A DNA stretch of 64,000 nt, taken from NCBI RefSeq assembly GCF_000429365.1, contig NZ_AUBS01000006.1:62001-126000 (forward strand). The letters are read 5' to 3'. Position 1 is the first letter of the stretch, and the number at the start of each line of letters is the position of its first letter. The translations under genes were made by a program, and so were the position numbers. Below the pieces are notes generated by a model. The model searched no databases. It was given only the letters and a program-made list of their open reading frames with translations, and was not told the origin of the DNA. Source of the DNA: Pseudodonghicola xiamenensis DSM 18339 (GTDB taxonomy: Bacteria; Pseudomonadota; Alphaproteobacteria; Rhodobacterales; Rhodobacteraceae). Below are positions 1 to 8,039 of this stretch, one piece after another.

Positions 1-1482
1 ATTTTCCGCCACCCGCGCGGCCTGGCTTCCGCCATCACACTTGTTGCGGCCCTAGGCGCGGCGCCGGCCCTGGCCTCGGACATCACCGTCGCCATGCAGC
101 TTGAACCGCCGCATCTGGACCCGACCAGCGCCGCCGCCGGCGCCATCGATTCGGTGCTTTATTCCAATGTCTTCGAGGGGCTGACCCGCTTCATGGGAGA
201 CGGTTCGGTCGTGCCGGGTCTGGCCGAAAGCTGGGATATCTCGGACGACGGGCTGAGCTATACCTTCCATCTGCATGACGGGGTCAAGTTCCACGACGGC
301 ACCACGATGGACGCCGAGGATGTGAAATTCAGCCTCGACCGCGCCCGGGCCGCCGACAGCGCCAATGCGCAAAAGGCGCTGTTCGCCGATATCGCCGAGG
401 TGACCGTCGTCGATCCGCTGACCGTCAAGGTGACGCTGAGCGAACCGAACGGCAGCTTCCTGTTCAACATGGCCTGGGGCGATGCGGTGATCGTCGCGCC
501 CGAGAGCATCGAGGGGATCAAGCAGCATCCGGTCGGCACCGGCGCCTTCGCGTTCAAGGAATGGGTGCAGGGCGACAAGATCGTGCTGGACAAGAACCCC
601 GCCTATTGGGGCACCCCCGCCAAGCTGGACGAGGTGACCTTCAAGTTCATCTCCGACCCGACCGCCGCCTTCGCCGCGGTGATGGCCGAGGACGTCGATG
701 TCTTCTCGATGTTCCCGGCGCCCGAGAACCTGCCGATGTTCGAGGCCGATCCGCGGTTCCAGGTTCTGGTCGGCTCGACCGAGGGCGAGACCATCCTGGC
801 GATGAACAACAAGCGCGCGCCCTTTGACAACAAGCTGGTGCGCGAGGCGGTGGCCCATGCGATCGACCGCAAGGCGCTGATCGACGGGGCGATGTTCGGA
901 TATGGCACGCCGATCGGCACCCATTTCGCGCCGCACAACCCGGCCTATGTCGATCTGACCGCGCAATCGGCCTTTGACCCGGCGCTGTCGAAAAAGCTGC
1001 TGGCCGAGGCCGGGCTGCCCGACGGCTTCACGACCACGCTGCACCTGCCGCCGCCCTCCTATGCCCGACGCGGGGGCGAAATCGTGGCGGCCCAGCTGGC
1101 CGCGGTCGGCATCAAGGCGCAGATCGTCAACGTCGAATGGGCGCAATGGCTGGAAACCGTGTTCAAGGGCAAGGATTTCGGCCTGACCATCATCAGCCAT
1201 ACCGAACCGATGGACATCGGCATCTATGCCCGGCCGGATTACTATTTCGGCTATGACAACCCGGCGTTCCAGGATCTGATGAAGACCCTGGCAGCCACCA
1301 CCGATCCGGCGAAACGGACCGAGCTGCTGCAACAGGCGCAGAAGATCATCGCCGACGATTACGTCAACGGCTACCTGTTCCAGCTGCCGGCGCTGACGGT
1401 GGCCAAGGCCGGGGTGCAAGGCCTCTGGGCCAACGCGCCGACCCAGGCGACCGACCTGACCGCGGTGAGCTGGGCGGAGTGA
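1..1482 (+). CDS. ABC transporter substrate-binding protein, family 5 (peptide/nickel type), 5' truncated by window edge
   Basis: The reading frame is open from the first base, so the true start lies outside the window. The first visible residues form the end of a Sec signal peptide (hydrophobic stretch ending in APALA before SDITVAMQ), placing the mature protein in the periplasm. The rest matches the solute-binding family 5 pattern: DPTSAAAGAID near the N terminus, then a GLAESWDISDDGLSYTF segment, HDGTTMDAEDVKFSL, and a C-terminal lobe ending at a TGA. Known role of the family is delivery of oligopeptides, nickel or related solutes to an inner-membrane permease. The ligand cannot be told from sequence; permease genes, if present, would be upstream. 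No partner gene follows, only a terminator. Confidence 0.85.
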   Translation: MFRHPRGLASAITLVAALGAAPALASDITVAMQLEPPHLDPTSAAAGAIDSVLYSNVFEGLTRFMGDGSVVPGLAESWDISDDGLSYTFHLHDGVKFHDGTTMDAEDVKFSLDRARAADSANAQKALFADIAEVTVVDPLTVKVTLSEPNGSFLFNMAWGDAVIVAPESIEGIKQHPVGTGAFAFKEWVQGDKIVLDKNPAYWGTPAKLDEVTFKFISDPTAAFAAVMAEDVDVFSMFPAPENLPMFEADPRFQVLVGSTEGETILAMNNKRAPFDNKLVREAVAHAIDRKALIDGAMFGYGTPIGTHFAPHNPAYVDLTAQSAFDPALSKKLLAEAGLPDGFTTTLHLPPPSYARRGGEIVAAQLAAVGIKAQIVNVEWAQWLETVFKGKDFGLTIISHTEPMDIGIYARPDYYFGYDNPAFQDLMKTLAATTDPAKRTELLQQAQKIIADDYVNGYLFQLPALTVAKAGVQGLWANAPTQATDLTAVSWAE

Positions 1483-1501
1483 TCCCCTGTCCGATCCTGA
1501 G

Positions 1502-1526
1502 AAAGGGCCCCTCCGGAGGCCCTTTT
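1502..1526 (+). terminator. Rho-independent terminator of the substrate-binding protein gene
   Basis: Twenty bases after the stop codon an 8-bp stem AAAGGGCC/GGCCCTTT encloses a short GC-rich loop and runs into TTTT. Position and form fit an intrinsic terminator closing the upstream transport operon. Confidence 0.75.
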
Positions 1527-1651
1527 GCATTTCGGAGGGGGCGCGATGGTATGGCCGGAATGTCTGTTGTGCGGGACAAACGGTGCATTCGCTGCGGTTG
1601 CGCCAAGGTCCGCTTCGGTGTTTTCGAGTATGTCACATACGGTAGCTTAAT

Positions 1652-2407
1652 TCACTCGGGCTCTGGTGCAGGACCCGAGATGAATGCGGGAGGTACTAAT
1701 CCCTTGTCGAGAAACTGTTCATCGATGTGACATGCAAGTTTATGAACGGCGTCCTTCGCATGCGTAACGAAAGTGAAGTTGATCGATAATTTGTCATCAT
1801 TGAGCTCGATATCAGGATAAGCGGTCTTGTATTCTACATCCGCTATGCCATCCGCGTGGACGAGAATATGCCGCGCATCGAGATACGGCATAGCGGTGTC
1901 CAAAATCGCATCGTCTAATTCGAGACCAACACGGTCTGAAATCTTCTTGATTAGCTTTCGTGTGCTTTTTTCGTTCTCCAAGGCCCTAAAAATCTTCGAC
2001 GAAATCAAAGAAACCACGGATTCCCAGCTTCCTGCTGCCAGTAGTTCTGACGCCTTGATGTCGATTTTCACTTCACCGGTATATCTATTCGGGTCAATCT
2101 CGGTGAGCGCTGCTCGTCCTAGAGACGTTGCAAGATACTCGGAAAAGTCCTCGTGTAGGTCTTTGATGAAAGCGCTCTGAATGGTCCGGCGAAAGTGGTT
2201 ACTAATGATCCCTCTGGATGCCGCTGTATTCCGTCTTGCGTGAAGACGCTCGTGTCTATCTGGCTGACCCGCAAGCTCCTCACAGATACTTTTATCGCTG
2301 TCATTGAGACTTCTAAGCTGCTTGACTAGGAGATCAGCGAGTTCCAAGTCCTCGGAAAACGCACGGACTCTGTCCTGAAATCTCTGAAGAGCTTTGCTGG
2401 TTGGCAA
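1652..2407 (-). CDS. HEPN-like domain protein (putative toxin or abortive-infection type), TTG start
   Basis: This 251-residue protein has no close family I can name with certainty. Near the C terminus it carries DARHILVHADG, i.e. Arg179-x4-His184, the RX4-6H signature of HEPN ribonucleases (for example the MAE_28990/RiboL-PSP groups). The N-terminal half is helical and charged, possibly coiled coil. The chosen start is TTG at 2407 because AGGAG lies 8-9 bases upstream and no ATG fits. Base composition is clearly more AT-rich than neighbouring genes, suggesting horizontal gain. It stands alone between unrelated operons, with no obvious nucleotidyltransferase or antitoxin partner. RNase activity is inference. 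Confidence 0.55.
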   Translation of the reverse strand: MPTSKALQRFQDRVRAFSEDLELADLLVKQLRSLNDSDKSICEELAGQPDRHERLHARRNTAASRGIISNHFRRTIQSAFIKDLHEDFSEYLATSLGRAALTEIDPNRYTGEVKIDIKASELLAAGSWESVVSLISSKIFRALENEKSTRKLIKKISDRVGLELDDAILDTAMPYLDARHILVHADGIADVEYKTAYPDIELNDDKLSINFTFVTHAKDAVHKLACHIDEQFLDKGLVPPAFISGPAPEPE

Positions 2408-2736
2408 GATCGTATCTCCTATAACAACACAAAATGAGTTTGTCGGGTTCGGCGCAAGACATCAACCGCTTGATGCGTATAGGATTATCAACTTGCTGAA
2501 GCCATCTCTGAGTTTCTTGCGTTTCTGGCCGCGTGCGTAAAAGCTGACATTTGCGCAATATGCAGCATCGGTGAAAGTGGGCTCCAAGCGGCCTTTCGCA
2601 GCTTGAGCATCTCATGACACCCCCCCCTCAGAACCATCCCCCGCCAAGCCCAACCCTCCGCCTGCCCCACCCCAGCTTGCCAAGCCGGCGGCCCCGTGCC
2701 AGCTTGGTGGCGATTGAATAACCGGATCGCCCGCGC
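2408..2736. other. Intergenic region between the HEPN-like gene and deoC
   Basis: About 330 bases with no convincing gene. A short open frame on the minus strand (about 2488-2670) lacks a ribosome binding site and domain signs. The left half shares the AT-richer composition of the HEPN-like gene, the right half is C-rich; the switch near 2620 may mark the edge of acquired DNA. The two divergent promoters must lie here but none is distinct. Confidence 0.4.
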
Positions 2737-3726
2737 ATGCAGACCACCGATATCGCCCGCACCGCCCCCTTGCCCAAGCTGACCGAGCCGCGCAATCCCG
2801 GCATGGCGCTGGACCTGGGCTGGGTGCGGGCCGCCACCGCCAACCGGTCCGCCATCGAACGCCGCTGCGCCAGCCTGCCGGCGCGGCGCAGCGTCAAGAA
2901 GGACTATCAGGCCGCCTGGCTGCTGAAGGCGATCACCTGCATCGACCTGACCACGCTCGCCGGCGACGACACCGCCGAACGGGTCCGCCGGCTATGCGCC
3001 AAGGCGCGCCAGCCGCTGCGCCCCGATCTGCTGGCCGCGCTCGGCTTCGACAGCCTCCATACCGGCGCGGTCTGCGTCTATCACGAGATGGTGGCGCCCG
3101 CCGTTGCCGCGCTCAGGGGCTCGGGCATCCCAGTCGCCGCCGTCTCCACCGGCTTTCCCGCCGGGCTCTCGCCCTTCGCGCTGCGGCTGGCCGAGATCGG
3201 TGAAAGCGTCGCCGCCGGGGCCGAGGAGATCGACATCGTGATTTCGCGTCGCCACGTGCTCGAAGGCAACTGGCAGGCGCTTTACGACGAGATGCGGCTG
3301 TTCCGCGAGGCCTGCGGTGAGGCGCATGTGAAGGCGATCCTGGCGACGGGGGAACTGGGGACGCTGAAGAATGTCGCCCGCGCCTCCTTGGTCTGCATGA
3401 TGGCGGGGGCGGATTTCATCAAGACCTCGACCGGCAAGGAGACGGTGAACGCCACCCTGCCGGTGTCGCTGGTGATGATCCGGGCGATCCGCGATTATTA
3501 CGACCGCACCGGCATCCGCATCGGCTATAAGCCCGCCGGCGGGATTTCCAAGGCCAAGGATGCGCTGGTCTATCTGTCGCTGATCAAGGAGGAGCTGGGC
3601 AATCGCTGGCTGCAGCCCGACCTGTTCCGCTTCGGAGCCTCCTCGCTTCTGGGCGATATCGAACGGCAGTTGGAACACCATGTGACCGGCGCCTATTCCG
3701 CCGGGTATCGGCATGCGGTGGGGTAA
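2737..3726 (+). CDS. deoC: Deoxyribose-phosphate aldolase
   Basis: Cleaves 2-deoxy-D-ribose 5-phosphate to glyceraldehyde 3-phosphate and acetaldehyde in deoxynucleoside catabolism (cytoplasm). The class I DERA signature is complete: DFIKTSTGK with the Schiff-base lysine at Lys229, IGYKPAGG with the second active-site lysine at Lys265, and EEIDIVI with the acidic residue Asp166. At 329 residues it is longer than the E. coli enzyme (about 260) because of an N-terminal extension, as in the longer DERA subgroup. A small ORF and an aldehyde dehydrogenase follow on the same strand; the latter could oxidise the acetaldehyde product. No strong Shine-Dalgarno precedes the ATG. Confidence 0.95.
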   Translation: MQTTDIARTAPLPKLTEPRNPGMALDLGWVRAATANRSAIERRCASLPARRSVKKDYQAAWLLKAITCIDLTTLAGDDTAERVRRLCAKARQPLRPDLLAALGFDSLHTGAVCVYHEMVAPAVAALRGSGIPVAAVSTGFPAGLSPFALRLAEIGESVAAGAEEIDIVISRRHVLEGNWQALYDEMRLFREACGEAHVKAILATGELGTLKNVARASLVCMMAGADFIKTSTGKETVNATLPVSLVMIRAIRDYYDRTGIRIGYKPAGGISKAKDALVYLSLIKEELGNRWLQPDLFRFGASSLLGDIERQLEHHVTGAYSAGYRHAVG

Positions 3727-3738
3727 TTGGAGTAGTCA

Positions 3739-3972
3739 ATGAATAACCGTGAAGATCTGCAAACTTGGGTCCTGGATGCCGTAATCGAAAGTGGTGGGGA
3801 GGCTTCTGTTCTGGATGTGGCGAAAAAAATTTGGACTAGTCACGAAACAGAGCTTCGGTGCTCCGGCGACCTCTTCTTCACTTGGCAATATGACATGAGG
3901 TGGGCAGCGCAAAAGCTCAGAGCCTCAGGCAAGCTCACGCTAAATGGTCGCAAATGGTCGGTAATGCCATGA
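3739..3972 (+). CDS. Small hypothetical protein inside the deo operon
   Basis: This 77-residue ORF starts 12 bases after deoC, with GGAG six bases before the ATG, and its TGA overlaps the ATG of the downstream aldehyde dehydrogenase (ATGA), so the two are probably translationally coupled. The sequence begins MNNREDLQTWVLDAV and has the helix-turn-helix-strand rhythm of a small winged-helix protein (VLDVAKKIW, then RWAAQKLRASGKL and a terminal beta hairpin). Codon use is more AT-rich than deoC or the dehydrogenase, pointing to insertion into an older deoC-dehydrogenase operon. Function unknown; a DNA-binding role is a guess from the fold pattern. Confidence 0.65.
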   Translation: MNNREDLQTWVLDAVIESGGEASVLDVAKKIWTSHETELRCSGDLFFTWQYDMRWAAQKLRASGKLTLNGRKWSVMP

Positions 3973-6311
3973 CCGTCAAAGAGATTTTCGAAACCATGGA
4001 TTACGGCCCCGCCCCCGAAAGCGCCATCGAGGCGCTGAGCTGGCTGGTCGATCAGGGCGATTGTTTCGGCCAATTCATCGACGGCCAGTTCACCGCCCCG
4101 GGCACAAGCTTTGACGCGATCAACCCCGCGACGGGGGACGTTCTGGCGCATCTGACCCAGGCCACTCCTGAAGATGTCGAGGCCGCCGTCGCCGCCGCCC
4201 GCAAGGCACAACCGAAGTGGGAAGGATTGGGCGGCCCCGGCCGGGCGAAATACCTCTATGCCCTGGCGCGGCTGTTGCAGAAACACGCGCGTCTGTTCGC
4301 CGTGCTGGAGACGCTGGACAGTGGCAAGCCGATCCGCGAGGCGCGCGATATCGACGTACCCCTGGCCCAGCGACATTTCTATTATCACGCGGGCCTTGCC
4401 CAGTTGATCGAGGTCGAGCTGCCCGATCAGCGCGCGCTTGGCGTCTGCGGCCAGATCATCCCCTGGAACTTCCCGCTGCTGATGCTGGCGTGGAAAGTCG
4501 CCCCGGCCTTGGCCGCCGGCAACACCGTGGTGCTGAAACCGGCGGAGCAGACCTCTCTCACCGCGCTCCTATTCGCCGATATCTGCCGGCAGGCCGGGCT
4601 GCCCAGGGGCGTGGTCAATATCGTCACCGGCGACGGCGCGGTGGGCGAGATGATCATCACCCATCCGGGCATCGACAAGATTGCCTTTACCGGCTCGACC
4701 GAGGTGGGGCGCAAAATCCGCGCCGCGACTGCCGGATCGGGCAAATCCCTCACGCTGGAGCTGGGCGGCAAGTCGCCCTACATCGTCTTCGAGGATGCCG
4801 ATCTGGACTCCGCTGTCGAGGGGCTGGTGGATGCGATCTGGTTCAATCAGGGTCAGGTCTGCTGCGCCGGATCGCGCCTGCTGGTGCAGGAATCCGTCGC
4901 GGCACCGTTTCACGTGAAGCTGCGCGCGCGGATGGACAAGCTGCGTGTGGGCAATCCGTTGGACAAATGCACCGATATCGGTGCGCTGGTCAGTGCTGAA
5001 CAGCTTGCCCGGGTCACCGGCATGGTTGCCGCCAATGGCACCGGCACCACGCACCGCGCCGCCTGCGACATGCCGGCTGCGGGCTGTTTCTATCCGCCGA
5101 CGCTGATCACCGGCCTCACCCCCTCCGACCCGCTGATGCAGGAGGAAATCTTTGGCCCGGTTCTGGTCTCCACCACCTTCCGCACCCCGGCGGAGGCGGT
5201 GCAACTGGCCAACAACAGCCGCTATGGGCTGGCCGCCACCCTCTGGACCGAGAATATCAACACCGCGCTCGACATCGCGCCGAAGCTGGCCACCGGCGTG
5301 GTCTGGGTGAATGCGGCCAACCTGTTCGACGCTGCCGCCCCCTTCGGTGGCCTGCGCGAAAGCGGTTTCGGCCGGGAAGGCGGGAGGGAGGGGCTTGCGG
5401 CCTATACCCGGCCCAGAGCGCACGCCAAGCCGCTGGCCCCGGTCACGGCGATGCCGGCGGGCAACGGTGGGCCGGTCGACCCGATCGACCGCACGCCCAA
5501 GCTCTATATCGGGGGCAAGCAGGCCCGGCCCGATGGCGGATCGTCCCAGGCGATCTGGTCAAAGGCCGGTGCGCTGCTGGGTCATGCGCCGATCGCCGGG
5601 CGCAAGGATGTGCGCAACGCCGTTGAGGCGGCACAGGCGGCTGCCGGCTGGGCCGGCACCACCGGACATCTCAGGGCGCAGATCCTTTATTACATCGCCG
5701 AGAACCTCTCGGCCCGGGCCGAGGAGTTCGCCCACCGCATCGACGCGATGACCGGCAAGCGCCATGGCGCAAAGGAAGTCGACACCGCCATTCAACACCT
5801 CTTCACCGCTGCCGCCTGGGCCGACAAATGGGACGGGCGCACCGCCAGCGTGCCGCTGCGTGGCATGGCGGTAGCTCTGAAGGAACCGGTGGGGATCATC
5901 GGCGCGTTTTGCGCTGATGAGGCGCCGCTGCTGGGGCTGGTCACCGTCCTGGCGCCCGCCATCGCGCTGGGAAACCGGGTGGTGCTGACGGCCTCCGAGC
6001 CCTTCCCGCTGGCGGCGACCGATTTCTATCAGATCCTCGACACCTCAGACGTGCCGGCGGGCGTGGTCAATATCCTGACCGGACCGCATGCCGATCTGGC
6101 AGGACCACTGGCCGCGCATCTGGGCGTTGACGCGGTCTGGAGCTTTTCCTCGACCGACCTGTCCGCCAAGATCGAACACTCCGCCGCTGGAAACCTGAAA
6201 CGCACCTGGGTGAACAACGCGCAGGCACACGACTGGCACAATCCCGATCTGCGCCCCTTTCTGGAGCAGGCAAGCGAGATCAAGACGGTCTGGCTGCCCT
6301 ATGGCGCCTGA
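3969..6311 (+). CDS. Two-domain aldehyde dehydrogenase family protein
   Basis: NAD(P)-dependent aldehyde oxidation is the family role; next to deoC the likely substrate is acetaldehyde from deoxyribose phosphate (inference). The start at 3969 is chosen from the ATGA overlap with the preceding small ORF, giving 780 residues. Residues about 30-480 form a full ALDH domain with IPWNFPL, FTGSTEVG, TLELGGKSP and the catalytic GQVCC motif (Cys298, followed by Cys299). Residues about 500-780 are a second ALDH-like unit (LYIGGKQ, GAFCADEAPLLGL) that stops before any catalytic Cys region, so it should be structural or for oligomerisation. Such 1.5-domain ALDHs are known beside deoC in alphaproteobacteria. 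Confidence 0.88.
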   Translation: MTVKEIFETMDYGPAPESAIEALSWLVDQGDCFGQFIDGQFTAPGTSFDAINPATGDVLAHLTQATPEDVEAAVAAARKAQPKWEGLGGPGRAKYLYALARLLQKHARLFAVLETLDSGKPIREARDIDVPLAQRHFYYHAGLAQLIEVELPDQRALGVCGQIIPWNFPLLMLAWKVAPALAAGNTVVLKPAEQTSLTALLFADICRQAGLPRGVVNIVTGDGAVGEMIITHPGIDKIAFTGSTEVGRKIRAATAGSGKSLTLELGGKSPYIVFEDADLDSAVEGLVDAIWFNQGQVCCAGSRLLVQESVAAPFHVKLRARMDKLRVGNPLDKCTDIGALVSAEQLARVTGMVAANGTGTTHRAACDMPAAGCFYPPTLITGLTPSDPLMQEEIFGPVLVSTTFRTPAEAVQLANNSRYGLAATLWTENINTALDIAPKLATGVVWVNAANLFDAAAPFGGLRESGFGREGGREGLAAYTRPRAHAKPLAPVTAMPAGNGGPVDPIDRTPKLYIGGKQARPDGGSSQAIWSKAGALLGHAPIAGRKDVRNAVEAAQAAAGWAGTTGHLRAQILYYIAENLSARAEEFAHRIDAMTGKRHGAKEVDTAIQHLFTAAAWADKWDGRTASVPLRGMAVALKEPVGIIGAFCADEAPLLGLVTVLAPAIALGNRVVLTASEPFPLAATDFYQILDTSDVPAGVVNILTGPHADLAGPLAAHLGVDAVWSFSSTDLSAKIEHSAAGNLKRTWVNNAQAHDWHNPDLRPFLEQASEIKTVWLPYGA

Positions 6312-6427
6312 ACCGACCCTGCCCAAGCTTCCCCCCGTGAGACGGGGCCAACGCCCGATTTTTTTCTTGTGACGTTACGTAAATCCCGCATACTTCCAAA
6401 GCCATGACTTAGGAAGGTCGGTTTTCA

Positions 6428-7132
6428 TTGGAGTTTCTCGCCCCTGCTTCAGAACATTCTGTGCTGATTCTCCACGGCATCGGCACCGCCGCACGGGCGC
6501 TGGAGCCCGGAGAAGCGCGGTTCTGGCTAAGCCGGGACCGGTTTTGCGCCCTGCTCGATCGGATTGTTGCCATGGGCCCCGCCGCGCCACAGATCACCTT
6601 CGACGATGGCAATGCCTCGGATATCGAAATCGCCCTGCCCGAACTCACGGCCCGGGGGCTGAGCGCGGCCTTCTTCCTGCTGAGCGACCGGCTGGATCGG
6701 CCCGGATCGCTCGGCTCGGGCGATGTGACGGCCCTGGCCGAGGCCGGACAGGTCATCGGGCTGCACGGCCATGTCCACCGGGATTGGCGCCATCTGGACT
6801 CCGAGACCCGCAGGCAGGAATTCCGCGACGCCCGCAGCCGGCTGGCCGATCTCTCCGGTCGCCCCATTACCCTGGCCGCAGCGCCCTTCGGGCTCTATGA
6901 TCGACGAGTCACCACACTGCTGGCCGCCGAGGGGATCGAGGCACTTTATACCAGTGACTGGGGCCGCGCCTCTGGCCGGCGGTTCCTGCGGCCACGCAAC
7001 TGCATCGACGCCACCATGGACGACGCGGCCCTATCTGCCGCGCTTGAGGGCCGCGTCCCGCTGTACCGTCGCCCCCGCCGGCTGCTGGGACTGGCCCGCA
7101 AGCGTCTGTTGCCGAGAGGCCAGGCCGCATGA
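6428..7132 (+). CDS. Polysaccharide deacetylase family protein (NodB-like), TTG start
   Basis: Carbohydrate esterase family 4-like enzyme removing acetyl groups from a polysaccharide or glycan precursor. Visible motifs are ITFDDG (catalytic and metal Asp, motif 1), GLHGHVHRDW (metal-binding histidines, motif 2) and AAPFGLYD (motif 3, with Ala where canonical members often have Arg). The 234-residue frame starts at TTG 6428 behind AGGAAGG about 10 bases upstream; no ATG fits better. There is no signal peptide, so it should act in the cytoplasm on a lipid-linked or sugar substrate. Its last codons overlap the following glycosyltransferase (ATGA), implying one pathway for surface polysaccharide. 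Confidence 0.85.
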   Translation: MEFLAPASEHSVLILHGIGTAARALEPGEARFWLSRDRFCALLDRIVAMGPAAPQITFDDGNASDIEIALPELTARGLSAAFFLLSDRLDRPGSLGSGDVTALAEAGQVIGLHGHVHRDWRHLDSETRRQEFRDARSRLADLSGRPITLAAAPFGLYDRRVTTLLAAEGIEALYTSDWGRASGRRFLRPRNCIDATMDDAALSAALEGRVPLYRRPRRLLGLARKRLLPRGQAA

Positions 7133-8010
7133 TCAGCGTCATCATCCCCGCCTATAACGAAGAAGGCTTCATCGGGGAGACGCTGCAGCTCATGCTGCAA
7201 TCTGATGTGCCAGCGCCAAAGGTGGCCGGTGCGCAACCTGATATCCCTTCCGGCGCGCCGCCTGTCGAGGTGATCGTGGTCGCCAACGGCTGCCGCGATG
7301 CAACCGTCGCCGAGGCACAAGAGCTGACCGGCGCTTTTCTCGAAAGGGGCTGGGCGCTCAAGGTTCTGGCGCTACCCACCGGCAGCAAGACCCTGGCGCT
7401 GAACGCCGGCAGCGCCGCGGCACGGTATCCGAAACAGATATTTGTCGACGCCGACATCCATGTCTCTCCCGGATTGTTCGCCGCGCTCGACCGCGCGCTT
7501 GACCGGCCAGAGCCCTGCTATGCCAGCGGCCGGCCGCGAATCCGCAGAGCACAAAGCTGGCTCTCGCACCGCTATGCCCAGTTCTGGCAACGGTTGCCGT
7601 TCATGGCCACCGGCGTCCCCGGCTGCGGGCTTTATGCCGTCAACGCCGCCGGTCGCGCCCGCTGGACACAGATACCTGAGGTGACCGCCGACGATATCTT
7701 CGTGCGCAGCCATTTCTCCCCCGAGGAGCGCACTGCGGTTCCCGATACGTATTCCTGGCCGATCGCCGAAGGGCTGGTCCGGTTGGTGCGGGTACGGCGG
7801 CGCCAGAATCAGGGCCTGACCGAACTGTCCATCGCCTGCCCCGGCCTCCATGTCGCCGGCGAGCGCACCGCCCCCGATGGGCTGCGAAAGCTTGAACTTC
7901 TGGTCTCGGATCCGGTGGGATTCGCCGTCTATGCCGGGGTGGCCCTGCTGGTGCGCACCCCGGTTTTCGCCAATCGCAGACGCTGGGAACGCGGGCGCGG
8001 CGACGATTGA
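7129..8010 (+). CDS. Glycosyltransferase family 2 protein
   Basis: GT-A fold sugar transferase using a nucleotide sugar. The N terminus is canonical (MISVIIPAYNEEGFIGETL), followed by VIVVANGCRDAT, the metal/nucleotide site FVDADIHV and a TADDIFVR acceptor-site acidic pair. 293 residues, with a weakly hydrophobic C-terminal stretch (VGFAVYAGVALLV) that may touch the membrane. The start overlaps the deacetylase stop (ATGA), so the two form a two-gene operon. The exact polysaccharide cannot be named. Confidence 0.87.
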   Translation: MISVIIPAYNEEGFIGETLQLMLQSDVPAPKVAGAQPDIPSGAPPVEVIVVANGCRDATVAEAQELTGAFLERGWALKVLALPTGSKTLALNAGSAAARYPKQIFVDADIHVSPGLFAALDRALDRPEPCYASGRPRIRRAQSWLSHRYAQFWQRLPFMATGVPGCGLYAVNAAGRARWTQIPEVTADDIFVRSHFSPEERTAVPDTYSWPIAEGLVRLVRVRRRQNQGLTELSIACPGLHVAGERTAPDGLRKLELLVSDPVGFAVYAGVALLVRTPVFANRRRWERGRGDD

Positions 8011-8039
8011 ACCGCCCCCGCGCGCAAGACACCTCCGCG

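Noticed and set aside
52..1530. Long minus-strand open frame antisense to the binding-protein gene (and similar long antisense frames at 8007-9569, 11934-13358, 41574-43910, 56873-58438)
   Set aside because: They mirror real genes, are His/Arg/Gly-rich as expected of antisense in high-GC DNA, lack ribosome binding sites and show no domain.
2488..2670. 60-codon minus-strand frame in the HEPN-deoC gap
   Set aside because: No ribosome binding site, no recognisable pattern, spans a composition change.
6374..6381. TTACGTAA palindrome before the deacetylase gene as an operator
   Set aside because: Eight bases only, with no second site; too weak to report as a feature.
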